This document shows positions 44,801-55,910 of a DNA stretch of 64,000 nt, in pieces. Made by a program: the position numbers and the translations under genes. A model generated the notes under the pieces. The model had not been told where the DNA came from and made no database searches. It saw nothing but the letters and a program-made list of their open reading frames with translations. This stretch comes from Ariolimax columbianus (Eukaryota; Mollusca; Gastropoda; Stylommatophora; Arionidae). The stretch is taken from positions 125,291,474-125,355,473 of the forward strand of contig JAVGWX010000003.1 of assembly GCA_036924085.1 (NCBI GenBank), given 5' to 3'. Every line of letters starts with the position of its first letter. The stretch's first letter is position 1.

Positions 44801-45670
44801 CAGGTGAGGGTCTTGGCCAGTATATTTCTCCTGACCCTGGCTAACATTGTCTGATCAGTGTGTTTTGCCTGACCAGACGTTAGCCTCACCGTCCCGTCGT
44901 GCAGTATATATTCTGGTGTTTGATTGGGTGTTCCACAATTGCACTAGGCGGTATCTCTGAGATCTATATCTAATGTTCTCTATATGGGTGGTTTGGAAGT
45001 AAGGATGCCATCTTTTTCATAATCGGCATTATTTTAACTGCAAACACTTAAACATACAAAGTCATGTGATCGAGGGGACATAGTCACAAGCATGGCCTGC
45101 TTTATTAAAAGCCTTATTGCTGGCCGCTATTTTGCCTGCTGGTGATCTAACACTTTAAATTGCGTTTAAATTGCATGATATCGGAAGTATAAACTGATTT
45201 TACTGTAGACATATTGTATCTATTAATAAGAAAAATGCAGATTAAAATGAATTAACATTCAAATAAAATAAACTTACCTTTTCTAATGCTGTTGATGTGT
45301 TGTTTACAACGGCCTAATGTACCGGCAAAGATCACCAACACAAACATTTTCCAACAAGCACTGAATCTAGATTATCCGATTATAGTTCTGTCACGAATTC
45401 TGTTGTCAATAATTCTCGGGTCATAACATAGACTACTAAGTAGTCACACCACATATATTTCTTAGAATGAAACAGTAATACTTTCCATGAAAGCCCTATT
45501 CTTTTAAGCTATTCACATTTTCCTAATTTTCTTTTCTCTGATGTACCAGCTTGTTGAAATTCCTCTATTTCATTGTTGGTTTTTCTGTAGTTCGAAAATA
45601 TGTTTGCCAGCGTTTTGATGGTCCTCACCAAAACATCTGCTGTTAAGCAACCAAGGCTGTTCAACTTCTG
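44801..45670. other. AT-rich sequence, nothing recognised
   Basis: No open frame of interest and no known repeat. Confidence 0.5.
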
Positions 45671-45679
45671 TTCTTAATA

Positions 45680-45942
45680 AAGTAAAGCATAGCATTACTC
45701 CCGTAGGGGTGTGAGGTGTTAGCGATCTCACATTTCAAAGGCTCGGCTATATGAGGGAGGTAGCGATCTCCTCTCCCTCGCCGCTTTTACTTCCCGGACT
45801 GAATCGGTACCCATTTAAGGCTGGGTCGAGCCGGGAGCCGTTGTGGTCTGTCTGAAAAACACATTACCGCCTCAACTGGGGAATGAACCCAGGACCACTC
45901 AGATGCGAAGCCAGAGCGCTAACCACTGCGCTACGCGGCTCC
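45680..45942 (-). mobile_element. tRNA-headed SINE (family T2 related)
   Basis: Minus-strand head GGGAGCCGCGTAGCGCAGTG + GTTAGCGCTCTGG with B box GGTCCTGGGTTCATTCCCC at tRNA spacing. The body has GGCTCGACCCAGCCTTAAAT, GGGTACCGATTCAGTCCGGG and GTGAGATCGCTAACACCTC. A 7-bp CTTAATA at each edge is a weak target-site duplication. The body beyond the tRNA part and the T2 similarity rule out a plain tRNA gene. Confidence 0.85.
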
Positions 45943-45949
45943 CTTAATA

Positions 45950-46555
45950 TGGCGAGACAAATGATTGGACTGCAAGATATGATATCATACTCACCATTGT
46001 TAGTGGCTGTGATGAATACTTTAAACCGCCTCGTGTGAGCAAACGGGTGTAGTCAGGCAATGAAACGATGGGAGGTCAGGTTCAATATCTACAGTTGAAC
46101 AGTTGTTCTGTTGCAGCAACTTACAATAGGTAGAACACTTTAGTTTCCTAGACACTCTGAAAGCAATATATCCACTTATGTATATAAGAACTTCCACTGT
46201 TTAATCCGGAACAAGAATGTCATAATCTTCCCCATTCATTATGAACAATGAATGACTGAACACAGGCTTACTAAAGATTGTATCTTTTTATGTCACTGTC
46301 AGTTTCAGCCATGCTGAATATACCTGACAGGTTAGAAATAAGAATTCCATCACAGCTTGATGAACACATGTATAACACAGAACAAATTTTCAATTTCTTC
46401 TCTGCTTCCAGAAATTGTTGTACTGAAACAAGATAGTTGGCCCATGCCATCTGTCTGTATTCACCAAATCTAATTTCGTCTGCCATTTCCATAATAAAAG
46501 ATATTCAATGTCTAAAGTGTTGAGGGCATACTCATACACCTGGATCAGTGCAGTT
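45950..46555. other. no recognised feature
   Basis: Overlapping minus frames at 46271-46674 have no motif. Confidence 0.45.
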
Positions 46556-46560
46556 ACGGT

Positions 46561-47519
46561 GTGAGGCTTGGCGTAGAAGTTTTCGGCTGTCAGTTTTCCA
46601 CTTCCACCATCAAGCTTTTGCCAAACCTCCAGCCACTTACCAAACCTCGAGCCACTTACCAAACCTCCAACCACTTACCAAACCTCCAGCCACCATTTGT
46701 AAACGAATTAGTCCTCGGTCGGGGTCTCGCAAGCAGTAGAGCAGCCACCTCACTGTGGACTGTTGAGATTCAGCCCTCGATCATGAGATACGTTCGCACA
46801 CCAGGCGAACAACATCTCCGTGCCATGACAAGGCTTGTCTCCTGGCTAAATGCACTCTCACCTCGTTCTATACTTTTGTCTCATCAATCATCCCAATGGA
46901 CGCAGAAGAGATGCAGGTCAGCGGACATTGCACATCTGCCCCTTTGTGACAACCTCTCAGGTGGCGGGGAATGCTAGGTGTACCATCACTGCAGAGAATA
47001 TGAAAATACTAAAGGGGAGCAAAGAGATACCCCCACTCACATGTATATGCTACGTTTCTGGCAGGACGTGACGATCCTGGGACTCAGACACACTGGACTG
47101 CCTCTCTTCTGGGATACTAGACAAACTAGTACATCCAATCATATCACATCATCTTCATCACACCCTATCGACACGAGTGGGGAAGACTGGAAAGTCCTGC
47201 ATGGCAACTTTCCTAAGAGAGACAACTCTCACTTCAAACAACTGCTGCCTTGCAGATGGGCTGGGGACAGCCAAAGGCTAAGTAGGGCATCCTTACAGAA
47301 ACGCCTGTTGAAATCGGTTGCACTGGGCCACAGGCTTAACGAAATAGTGCAACGTATATCGCTGTATGATGACGTTACAACCTAACAGAAAAAAGTAAAG
47401 TGCTCATCCTGTGGAGTCCCGCCAGGCAGCGAGAGTGCCGGGCCCCACGCCTCGAAGGGGCCCACCTGATGCTACTGGTGGTCACCCACCTATGTGCTGT
47501 GGAGTCAAGGCACAAAGTG
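46561..47519 (+). other. possible 5' region or ORF1 remnant of the I-like LINE
   Basis: Two adjacent open frames (46561-46977 and 46978-47385) precede ORF2. Cys/His residues around 46915-47010 could be a decayed zinc knuckle, as I-like elements carry in ORF1, but I cannot demonstrate one. Residual SINE-core-like sequence (AAATCGGTTGCACTGGGCCA) is at 47310-47330. The true 5' end of the LINE is unknown. Confidence 0.3.
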
Positions 47520-48850
47520 ATGGGGCAAGAGCTATTGACCAAAAACTCAAGCCACCTTAAAATACTACAGTGGAACGCGGAGGGAGTCCTTAACAAAAAG
47601 ATTTCCCTAACAAATCGCCTGTACGAAGGTAGATTGACGTGGCATGTATCCAAGAAACGCACCTCAACAAAAACCACCGATTCTTAATCAGAGTATACCA
47701 GACCTTCCGTCTTGATAGAGAAGGTCACAAAGGAGGGGTTCTGATACTGACACGAAACTACATATCAAGTAGCGCAGTATCTGTAAATCACACGGGACAA
47801 GCAGAAATTGTAGGAGTCGACATAATGACACAGGAAATGAAAACCCGTATATTCAACCTGTATGGCCCACCCAACAAAGACCTGTCGCTCTCGAGTATGG
47901 AAATCAAGGACTCCAGCTGCCTAGTGGTTGGAGACTTCAACTGTCACTCGGAGAGATGGAGATATTCATATACAGACAACAGAGGTGATGAAGTGGAAGA
48001 CTGGGAGATAGACACAAATCTCTATCTTATCAATAGGTCGGACGACAGCCCTAGCTTCTATTCTAGAACATGGTATACCACTTCAACCCCAGATTTGGTC
48101 TTCTCCACGGGGTATATTCACCACAAAATAGATCGTCAGGTGCTCGACCAATTGGCAGGTAGCGACCACAGGCCAATTAGGCTAGAAATTGATATGGAAG
48201 TAGGCCCCCAGGAAATAAAACCGCTGCCACGTTGGAACTATAAACTAGCCGAATGGGACAGATTTGCAATGCTGACAGATGGACTGTGCAAAACCATCAA
48301 CACGCGAAATAACAATATGAAACCTATGGTGGAAAGCCTAAGCAAAGCAATAATGCAAGAAGCCATCTTAACCATCACAAGAGGGGTAAGGAAAAACTAC
48401 AAGCCATATTGGAATGATGAATTGCAGAAAGAGGAGGATGAAGTCTCAAACGCTAGGATCATGGCAGAGATAGAGCAATCTATGGAAGCCAATATCGCCC
48501 TCGAGGCCATCATTGCGAAATACAAAAGAACACTTAACCAAATAACAAGAGACAGCTGGAAAAACGAAACAGAAAACCTCAATTTAGACAAAGAAGGGAA
48601 CAAACTATGGAATTTAGTCAGAGCCATGAATGACAAAACACCATCAAATAAACAAATTACCATCAAGCAGGGCGACAACATGCTTACTGGAAAAAAAGCA
48701 GCAAACGCCTTTATAGAACATTATGCCAGAGCAAACCACATTGATGTCCCTACAGACAGGCATACACACATTAGTGAAGAACAAAAGAGCCACGACAACA
48801 TCAAGATGGCACCAGAGGAGCACATGATGGCAAAACTAACAATGAATTAA
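47520..48850 (+). pseudogene. LINE ORF2: endonuclease domain
   Basis: ATG at 47520 starts MGQELLTKNSSHLKILQWNA; LQWNAEG is the first endonuclease motif. After a one-base loss near 47631 the frame continues ACIQETHLNK (catalytic Glu), GDFNCHSERW (about 47931) and AGSDHRPIRLEI (about 48160), i.e. the N, QE, GDFN and SDH motifs of AP-type endonucleases. A linker follows to an in-frame TAA at 48848-48850. The protein would nick target DNA to prime reverse transcription. Confidence 0.92.
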
Positions 48851-49806
48851 ATGGAAAAGAAAAAGAAATCGCCCGGAAAAGATGGGGTAACAAACGAAAT
48901 ACTGATGGGGTTGGACCAAACAGCAAAGAGTAAGTTACTATCAGTCCTGAACCAAAGCTGGAAAGGGGGAATTGTACCCCAGGCATGGAAAGACGCTATA
49001 CTTATACCAGTACCAAAGAAAAAAAAAGAACAGATCCAAATGGATACATGCCTATCAGTCTACTGAGCTGTGTAGGAAAACTGATGGAGCGTATGATAAA
49101 CACCAGACTGATGTGGCATCTGGAAGAAAAACACATACTAATTCCCCAGCAAGCAGGTTTTAGACAGCACAGATCCACTGAGAACCAATTCACTTTCATA
49201 GCCCAGGAAATAGAGGATGCTTACCAAGATAGAAAACACACAGTAGAGGTTTGGGTGGATTTAGAGAAGACATTTGACAAGGTGTGGAAAGAGGGACTTG
49301 AAGTCAAGCTACGAAGAAGTGAAGTTTGTGGGAAAATGTACAGATGAATCAGCCACTACCACGAAAACAGAACAGCCAGAGTTCAAGTACAAGGGCATAT
49401 GAGCAAAAAGGTGACACTTGAGCAGGGAGTACCCCAAGGGGAAGTACTGTCACCCACACTTTTCCTGGTGTATATAAACAACATCACAGAGAATATACCA
49501 AGAAGAGTCCACAGCTCCATGTTTGCAGACGATCTGGCTATGTGGACCTATGAAAAGAATCTCACCATAGCAAGTAATCGGATGCAGCAGGCCCTAACAT
49601 CGCTGGAAGAGTGGGCGAACTCATGGCTGGTCAAAATAAATGAGGAAAAAACAACATGTACGATATTCTCGCTTTCAAATAAACCTCAGAACACCAAAAT
49701 ACGTCTTAACGGCAAATATCTGCGACCAAACGACAACCCAAACTACATGGGAGTCACATTTGATCGGCGCATAAAATGGGAAAGTCAGATCGAGAGAACC
49801 GAATGA
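48851..49806 (+). pseudogene. LINE ORF2: reverse transcriptase domain
   Basis: It reads KKKKSPGKDGVTNEILMGLD, VPQAWKDAILIPVPKKKK, then after a slip in the A-run near 49020 NGYMPISLLSCVGKLMERMI, IPQQAGFRQHRSTENQ, WVDLEKTFDKVW (first catalytic Asp), an in-frame TGA at 49345, QGVPQGEVLSPTLFLVYIN and FADDLAMW (49522-49545, the catalytic Asp pair). All RT blocks are visible, broken only by recent-looking lesions. Confidence 0.93.
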
Positions 49807-50822
49807 GAGCCAGACAAAGAATGGCAATCATGAGGAAACTTGCTGGCACAAGCTGGGGAGCAGACGAAAGAATACTTAAGAAACTGTACACTGGAAGAAT
49901 TAGACCAGTTCTGGAGTATGGCATTGGGGCATGGATAACAGCAGCAAAGGCAAACTTTTATAAAATTAGCAAACTTCAAAACCAAGCCATGAGAGTTATA
50001 ACAGTAGGTATGAAGTCAACGCTAATTGTAGAACTTGAAAAGATTACACATCTGCAATCCATGACCGACAGAAAAGACTGCAGAGCCCAGCAGCAAGCAG
50101 AGAAACTAAGAAGACTGACAGACCATCCAATTCATCAGAGACTAAATAGATTTGGTAATGGGAAACTAAAGCGGAGAAACTATGCAGAAATAGCCAAAGC
50201 AAAGATGAGCGAAGACCCTTTAAACACCGTAACAATACAAAAGCCCATCCCTACTGTACGCAAACCTACCTGGAAGCAGCATATCATTCCGGAGGTGATA
50301 GAAAATATACCAGGTATTGGAAACAAGAATAGCCAGACTGAAAGAGAAAGAAGAGACATATCCCTGAGGTACATAACGGAAAACTACCCAAGCATGGAAT
50401 GGACCCATGCATACACCGATGGTTCTGTAACAAACACAACACAGAATGGAGGGGCAGGGGTATTCCTGAGCCTAACAAATGGTAGAAAAATAACACTGTC
50501 AGTGGCAACTGGAAAATTCTCAAGCAATTTCAGAGCGGAGGCAGACGTACTGAGGGCTGCAGTAGAAGCAATGCTGACAGCCGAAAGCAATGAAAGCCTG
50601 ATAGTCCTGTTTACAGATGCCCTGGCCGTAGTCACAGCACTAAAAAGCCAGAAAAATACTGAACTTAATGATTTAAGAGCAGTACTCTGTCAACTATGCC
50701 AGCAGTCCACACAAAAAAGAGTAGTGGTACAGTGGGTTCCATCCCACTGTAACATTCAAGGCAACGACGAGGCAGACAGACTGGCAAAAGAAGGTGCAAG
50801 ACTAAAACAAACCAGATTCTAA
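49797..50822 (+). pseudogene. LINE ORF2: RT thumb and RNase H
   Basis: From RMRARQRMAIMRKLAGTSWG and RPVLEYGIGAW to a linker, then RNase H: HAYTDGSVTNT (about 50408-50440), NFRAEADVLRAAVEAM, LFTDALAVVTALKS and VQWVPSHCNIQGNDEADRLA. The Asp-Glu-Asp-Asp set is intact. It shows strong similarity to the minus copy at 41536-42777. Confidence 0.93.
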
Positions 50823-51206
50823 TGTGACTTACGAAGAGTTCAAAAGGCTTATTAGGGCCAGATACATGGCCAAATGGGAAACAGAACATACTGGCTACAC
50901 AAAAAAAACGATGCCTATTACCAGTTGAACAGAAGAGAGCAGGTCGTGGTCTTCAGACTCCGCACAGGCCACAACAGACTGAGGTACCCCCTATTCAATA
51001 AACTGAAGATAGGTGGCACTGACGAATGCACTTGTGGTACCGGGAAAATGACATCTGAACATCTGCTGCAAAACTGTCCGACATACGAGGACCAGAGAAA
51101 GCACATGTGGCCATCACCAGTGGCAACACTAGACCCGCTCTTTGGCAGTGTCGACAGCCTCAGTATGGCCGCTGCTTTCTTTGAGAAAATACAGGTTGAC
51201 GTTTGA
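50823..51206 (+). pseudogene. LINE ORF2: C-terminal Cys/His domain
   Basis: Broken by frameshifts at its start, then NRREQVVVFRLRTGHNRLRY, ECTCGTGKMTSEHLLQNCPT and MWPSPVATLDPLFGSVDSL. The C-x-C...H...C pattern is the terminal nucleic-acid-binding motif also seen at 2682-3041 and 40980-41594. Confidence 0.9.
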
Positions 51207-51213
51207 CAGCATA

Positions 51214-51253
51214 CGAAGAAGAAGAAGAAGAAGAAGAAGAAGAAGAAGAAGAA
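51214..51253. repeat. (GAA)n tail of the LINE
   Basis: ACGAAGAAGAAG... for about 40 bp directly after the ORF2 stop. Confidence 0.95.
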
Positions 51254-51257
51254 TCAG

Positions 51258-51790
51258 TCTAGTTAGAGTCGTCAGATCATGTCACGCCACTCTGTTAGTC
51301 AGTCCGGAGACTGGTACTGAAGTCGTCAGATCATGTCACGCCACTGTTAGTCAGTCCGGAGACTGGTACTGAAGTCGTCAGATCATGTCACGCCACTCTG
51401 TTAGTCCGGAGACTGGTGCTGAAGTCTTCTGGTCATGTCACGCCACTGTTAGTCAGTCCGGAGACTGGTGTTGAATTCGTCTGGTCATGTCACGCCACTG
51501 TTAGTCAGTTTGGAGACTGGTGTTACAGTCTTCTGATCATGCCACATCACTGTCCTCTGTCAGTCAGTCCGGAGACTGGTGTTACAGTCTTCTGATCATG
51601 TCACGTCACTGTTAGTCAGTTCGGAGACTGGTGTTGAAGTGTTCTGATCATGTCACGCCACTCTGTTAGTCAGTTCGGAGACTGGTGTTGAAGTCGTCTG
51701 GTCATGTCACGTCAATGTTCTCTGTTAGTGAAACCGGAGACTGGGGCTGAAATCGTCTGGTCATGTCACGTCAATGTTCTCTGTTCTCGG
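51258..51790. repeat. ~55-bp array with LINE-derived core
   Basis: About nine imperfect units contain GTCGTCAGATCATGTCACGC, CACTGTTAGTCAGTCCGGAG and ACTGGTACTGAA. The reverse complement of the core, ACCAGTCTCCGGACTGACTAA, extends the motif of the array at 35137-35548. The flank GATCAGACGACTTCAACACC also occurs at the LINE 3' end near 62920-62940. It starts a few bases after the I-like LINE tail. Confidence 0.93.
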
Positions 51791-52540
51791 CAGATTTATT
51801 CATGATGTACTTGCTTCTTAGATACCCTGGGTTTTGCCTTTCAGTATTTTTAATAGTTGACCTCTATGTCTTATATTATGTCCAAGCCAAGACTATTAAC
51901 CTTTTTTGAATATTTTAGCTTTACTTACAAATGTTTGCCCCTAAAAATGAGCGTTATTGTTGTTTCTCATATTGCACTACTTGTGTGTGGATGCATAATA
52001 TTTTTTGTGATGCTGGTGTTAGCAAAAAGACAATTCATGTTTGCGCTTTTCCTCCGCGGCATGAATAGTTCGCTGGCTTAACTTTCCTTGGTTGTTAAGC
52101 TTCACCGAAAATCGGACTGGAACTACACCCACTTGTGTACAATTAGTGTTGGCGAGTTCCACTCTAATAAGGAGGATGCGAACCGTGGTTGTAGCTTGAG
52201 GCATGTTTTTGACGCATCAAAGACACGACAGGAATGTCCAATTTGGGAAAGCAATACAATTGAGCCCAGGATACACAAGTATGTACAAAATCAATTCGTG
52301 ACAATACTTGGCCGGTTGGATAGTTTTTACCTTAGCCCTTCTTGGTTGTGATGCAGGAACACAATGGCGGTGGTTTGGATACCTGCCTGATGTTTCAAAC
52401 GGTTTTGTGTGTTTTGTGTTGTGTGTGCATGTGTTTTTGTGTGTGTCTTATCTTTTGGGTCAAAGGCGCAGTCCAGGATACCGAGTATGTGTAGACAGCT
52501 TTGCAACTAAGCGGATCAGGGCACTCACTTGCTCTGACAG
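51791..52540. other. no recognised feature
   Basis: A hydrophobic frame at 51857-52081 has no family resemblance. The frame 52308-52748 runs into LINE sequence at its right end. Confidence 0.4.
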
Positions 52541-52744
52541 TCATAAACTGTTGTCAAAGTCGGATTGCATAAATCCCCCAAATGGATGTGGAAGACAAGG
52601 GGAAACCACCACATTATTTTCCAAAGATACGATCATGTCGCTGATCAGGACTTGTACTGGCATGACAAGTACCTCAGTAGAACTAATCGAGCCTAAAATG
52701 AGAACAGACAAGACTTCTAGCACGTCTTTCAGCGATAACCTTGT

Positions 52745-53655
52745 TTAAACATTGCAACATGGAACATCAAGGCAATAGAAAAATTGGGGAAGTTAGAAAA
52801 CATTCAGAGTGAAACTATAAACATATAAACGTCCTCGGTGAGACAAGATGGAAGGATGAGGAAGAATGTCAGAGCCAAGAAATGTCATCTCGTTCATTCA
52901 TGAAATGAAACGAGACAAAGAGAAGTAGTATTTGCGATGAAAAGCACGCCACAGCATCACTTAAAGATTGACCGATTTACAACTATAGAATTATTACTGT
53001 AAGATTGGCTACGGTAGTGTTTCCCAACCGTTGGTCCACGGAACGGCCCACGAAAAGGTCTTTGCGTCTTAACCCCTTAACTGTGGAGGTTGCATTGGGG
53101 TGATCTAAGCTCTGGTGGCTAATTTTGTTAACGTAAATTACGTCAGATGAACAAATATCCGTACTTTTCGGACACAAGAGCTCATATTAAAATTTGTGAG
53201 ATTTTTAATTTTTAATTTGTTGTTTTTTGTTGTTGCTGTAAATGACTAGGCCTCCAGATATGACTAAACGTAAATTAGGTCAAAAGGAAATCTATAAACA
53301 AGTTTTAGAGCTGAATTGGTGTGCCAGTACTGTGTTGTGATATTTCCGAAGACAAGTTATTTCGAATATTAGTTTTATTTTAATCTGAGCTGTCCGCGAA
53401 AAATTGTTTCTAACTTCAGTGGTCTGCGAAAAATGTTTTTAACTACCGTAGACCGCGAAAGATTATTTCCTATTTTCAGTGGTCCGCATGTGTAAAAAGG
53501 TTGGGAAACACTGGACCATGGCATTTGTAGATACAATCCTTATACAAACTGACATGCCCACTACAACACAAGATGACGCTGAGGTAGAAGAGATCTACGA
53601 CCATTTATAAGAAATCCTAAGATCAACTAAAGCAGAAACTCCAGCATAGGCACAC
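52745..53655 (+). pseudogene. RTE-like LINE endonuclease, split by a MITE
   Basis: NIATWNIKAIEKLGKLENIQ (in one frame), LGETRWKDEEECQSQE and MKSTPQHHLKIDRF match the start of an RTE-type endonuclease ('ATWN..TL...GK..N', 'GV.E.RW'). After the insertion at 53013-53512, QDDAEVEEIYDHL, EILRSTKAET continues the domain. Stops and shifts throughout. Confidence 0.8.
53013..53512. mobile_element. hAT-like non-autonomous DNA transposon (MITE)
   Basis: The left end is TAGTGTTTCCCAACC and the right end GGTTGGGAAACACTG, a near-perfect 15-bp terminal inverted repeat of the hAT 'CAGTGgTTCCCAACC' type. The flanks GGCTACGG and GACCATGG match at 5 of 8 positions, consistent with an old 8-bp duplication. Subterminal GGTCCACGG...GTGGTCCGCATG also pairs, and the right part holds CCGCGAAA motifs repeated three times. 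No transposase. Confidence 0.87.
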
Positions 53656-53745
53656 ATTTTTACAGAATTGGCAAATCTTGTGTGAGCCAAACAAGTTAAA
53701 TTCATGTTTTTTACGCGTTTTCTTCACTCTATCCACACGATTCTA

Positions 53746-54460
53746 TCTGGCAAAGATGGCGCCGTAACTGGCTGCGAGTCTACATTTCTCTACTGTTTTG
53801 GATCATTATGGACGCCGCCAGACCACGGATTTTCCTGGAATTCACACTAGTCGACGACTTACACTTGTTTTCACGGAAACGTGGTGTTGTTTTCCGTCGG
53901 GACTTGTTATTTCGTTCTTTTTTTGTGATTTATTCCATCCGTTTAACCTGGTCTGGACGCCGGCTGAATGGCACTACGCTTATACCTGTGACGTATTTCA
54001 CGGGTTAGTTCTGCCGGTTCACCTTCACGAATTTGGCGTGTGGGAATTTTAGATGCTACTATGATGAGTTCAATACAGCTGGAGAGAAATGCCAGACTCA
54101 CTCACACGCTGAGTGTTGTCCATACGACCTCTTGTGATTATCGAAAAGGCACGACAAACTGCGTTAGATGCCTTCCTACCTTTCTACACTGCGGGTTACA
54201 TGTTTACGGAAAGGCTTCGGTGGTAACCATGAGGCAAAATCTGCATCCTATGCTATCTCCAGTCGTCTCGATGAATGTCTTGCCACTGGCAAAAGGTAGC
54301 TTAGGCTCTGTGAGTGAGGTTGACAAAAGGCGGAGTTTCTTCCTCACTTTAATCCAAATCACAGCGCGAGTCACCCATTTCAGCGGACACACCAAGAGAT
54401 ACGACTGTCCACACGGCTGAACAAAGAGAGTGGTCTTCATCACTTGTGATGGACAACTAT
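53746..54460 (+). mobile_element. 715-bp unnamed element (R715) with 16-bp target-site duplication
   Basis: TATCCACACGATTCTA occurs exactly at 53730-53745 and 54461-54476, bounding 715 bp. The element begins TCTGGCAAAGATGGCGCCGT and ends CTTGTGATGGACAACTA. It has no terminal inverted repeats, no TG...CA ends, no A-tail and no reverse transcriptase; two medium frames (84 and 126 residues) have no known motif. A 16-bp duplication suggests LINE-driven retrotransposition. Partial copies lie at 31105-31408 (5' part) and 30022-30455 (3' part). Confidence 0.88.
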
Positions 54461-54479
54461 TATCCACACGATTCTACTA

Positions 54480-55125
54480 CTTTTTTTCCATATAGGTTTC
54501 TTTCCATTTTGATCCATTATTTGATTCATTCTTACGGTGACTTGTGTAACATATATTTTCTGTGTACACTTACTGCATGTCCTAATCACTTCCACATTTT
54601 AATTTAATAACTTGGCAGTTTTGTGACTAATACTAAAAGATAAACTTGTATTTTTTTAATGCTGTTTTTTTTTTAAAAAGTGGTGGATAATAGCTGTCTT
54701 TATTGTTTTGGTTAGATCTTAGCAGTTTAACTGTACATAATCGTCAATGTCTATCTACTTTATCTCTTTCCCCAACAATATTACATGTTATCAGCATGTT
54801 ATAGCTTGATAACGTTCTAGTTATTTGATCTTGAATAAGCAATGGTAATCTAAAGTGTGGTTTATTATAGTTTAACGTCTCTAGATAGTTTACAACAATA
54901 TTTTGACCTTGAGGCCGGTAAGACTATCTGTCCTGTATTCATTGTAGTCGATTACGCCTGGTTTATTTGACAAAGCTAATCTATGAATATGCTTTTTAAA
55001 TGTGCGACCCAAGTGTTTCGTTCTTCTCTTCTTCAGCTATTACAACATCTCTCTCAGCTTTTATTTCCTGTATTGGTTGTTATATGGTCTTTGAGTTTTG
55101 TCTTTTTTTTTGTATGTGTGTGCAA
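54480..55125. other. AT-rich sequence, nothing recognised
   Basis: No gene or repeat family was recognised. Confidence 0.5.
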
Positions 55126-55129
55126 CATC

Positions 55130-55905
55130 CTAAACATCTGTTGTTGTTACTGGGGATCCTTCACGAAATGTTTGGCTTTTGACTGCCTGGCTCGCTCTTT
55201 CTGCCTCTCTTCAGATGCAATTATTTAATCTTAGTTCCTTCTCACATTCTTTTATCCGTATAGTTCTTGGTCTACCTGGCTCTCTCTCAGCTCTCTTGAG
55301 GATTCCATGTAAGAGCCTGTCTGGCAATGTTGGACGGCACCTTTCGTAGCGTATGTCATATCCAGCCCCATATCCCTCGCTTAATTTGTTGTTCCAGTGG
55401 CTGTTGTTGACTCCATTCATACCTGTCTTCCTTTCTCACTATGTCCTGCCACTCTAAGCCCATTATCCTTTGCAGGCATCTGTAAACGAAGACAGGAGTC
55501 TTTATTGTCTGTACTTGGTCGTTCTCCATGTTTCGTCTCCATACAGCAGCACCGACTTGACAGGCATTGAATTTGGTGTGAATTTGGTGTGAATATTGAT
55601 TTCTTTGAGTTTTCATATATTGTTCAGTGTCGGAATGCCCCTCTTGTCTTTCCAAATCTCATGTTTTCCATTCAATAGTTCGCTCTACTATGATGTGTAG
55701 AGTAGCTATATGATTTGTGTATGATCTGCCCTGTTTTGAGCTTTTTGTCTACTTTCGCTCTTTCTCTTTCAATCTGTCCAAGATGATTCTATAGAATATC
55801 TTGCCTAGCACTGCCATCAATGTAAACCCCATCTAATTGTTGCAATTCGCCAGGTCTCCCTTCTTGGACAGTTCAATCAGAGTAAGCATGAATACAATAA
55901 CAAAT
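55130..55905 (-). pseudogene. LINE RT relic, internally deleted
   Basis: Minus strand: RT-start sequence (SKKGDLANCNN-like, then LGKIFYRIILD) joins to CVKS-type sequence with VFVYRCLQRIMGLEWQDIVR, QQPLEQQIKR, then DIRYERCRPTLPDRLLHGIL and GRPRTIRIKECEKELRLNN. It is the same family as 20414-21029. The RT palm is missing. Confidence 0.8.
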
Positions 55906-55910
55906 AGCTC

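Larger units (their letters stand above)
47520..51253 (+). mobile_element. I-superfamily non-LTR retrotransposon, nearly complete ORF2, decayed
   Basis: The order is AP-like endonuclease, reverse transcriptase, RNase H, C-terminal Cys/His domain, then a (GAA)n tail (51214-51253). The endonuclease-RT-RNase H combination plus the terminal CTCGTG...H...C motif is typical of the I superfamily (I/Nimb-like). At least six lesions inactivate it: frameshifts near 47631, 49020, 49797, 50810 and 50903, and in-frame stops at 48848 and 49345. Two shorter relatives sit at 2463 and 41131. No target-site duplication was found. Confidence 0.93.

Noticed and set aside
45855..45945. A tRNA gene (A and B boxes at good spacing)
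   Set aside because: The head is joined to a SINE body shared with other loci, and no clean cloverleaf could be drawn by eye.
52308..52748. 146-residue host protein
   Set aside because: Its right end merges with RTE endonuclease sequence and the left part has no motif or splice support.
53746..54460. Solo LTR
   Set aside because: The 16-bp duplication is far longer than the 4-6 bp made by LTR integrases, and the ends are not TG...CA.
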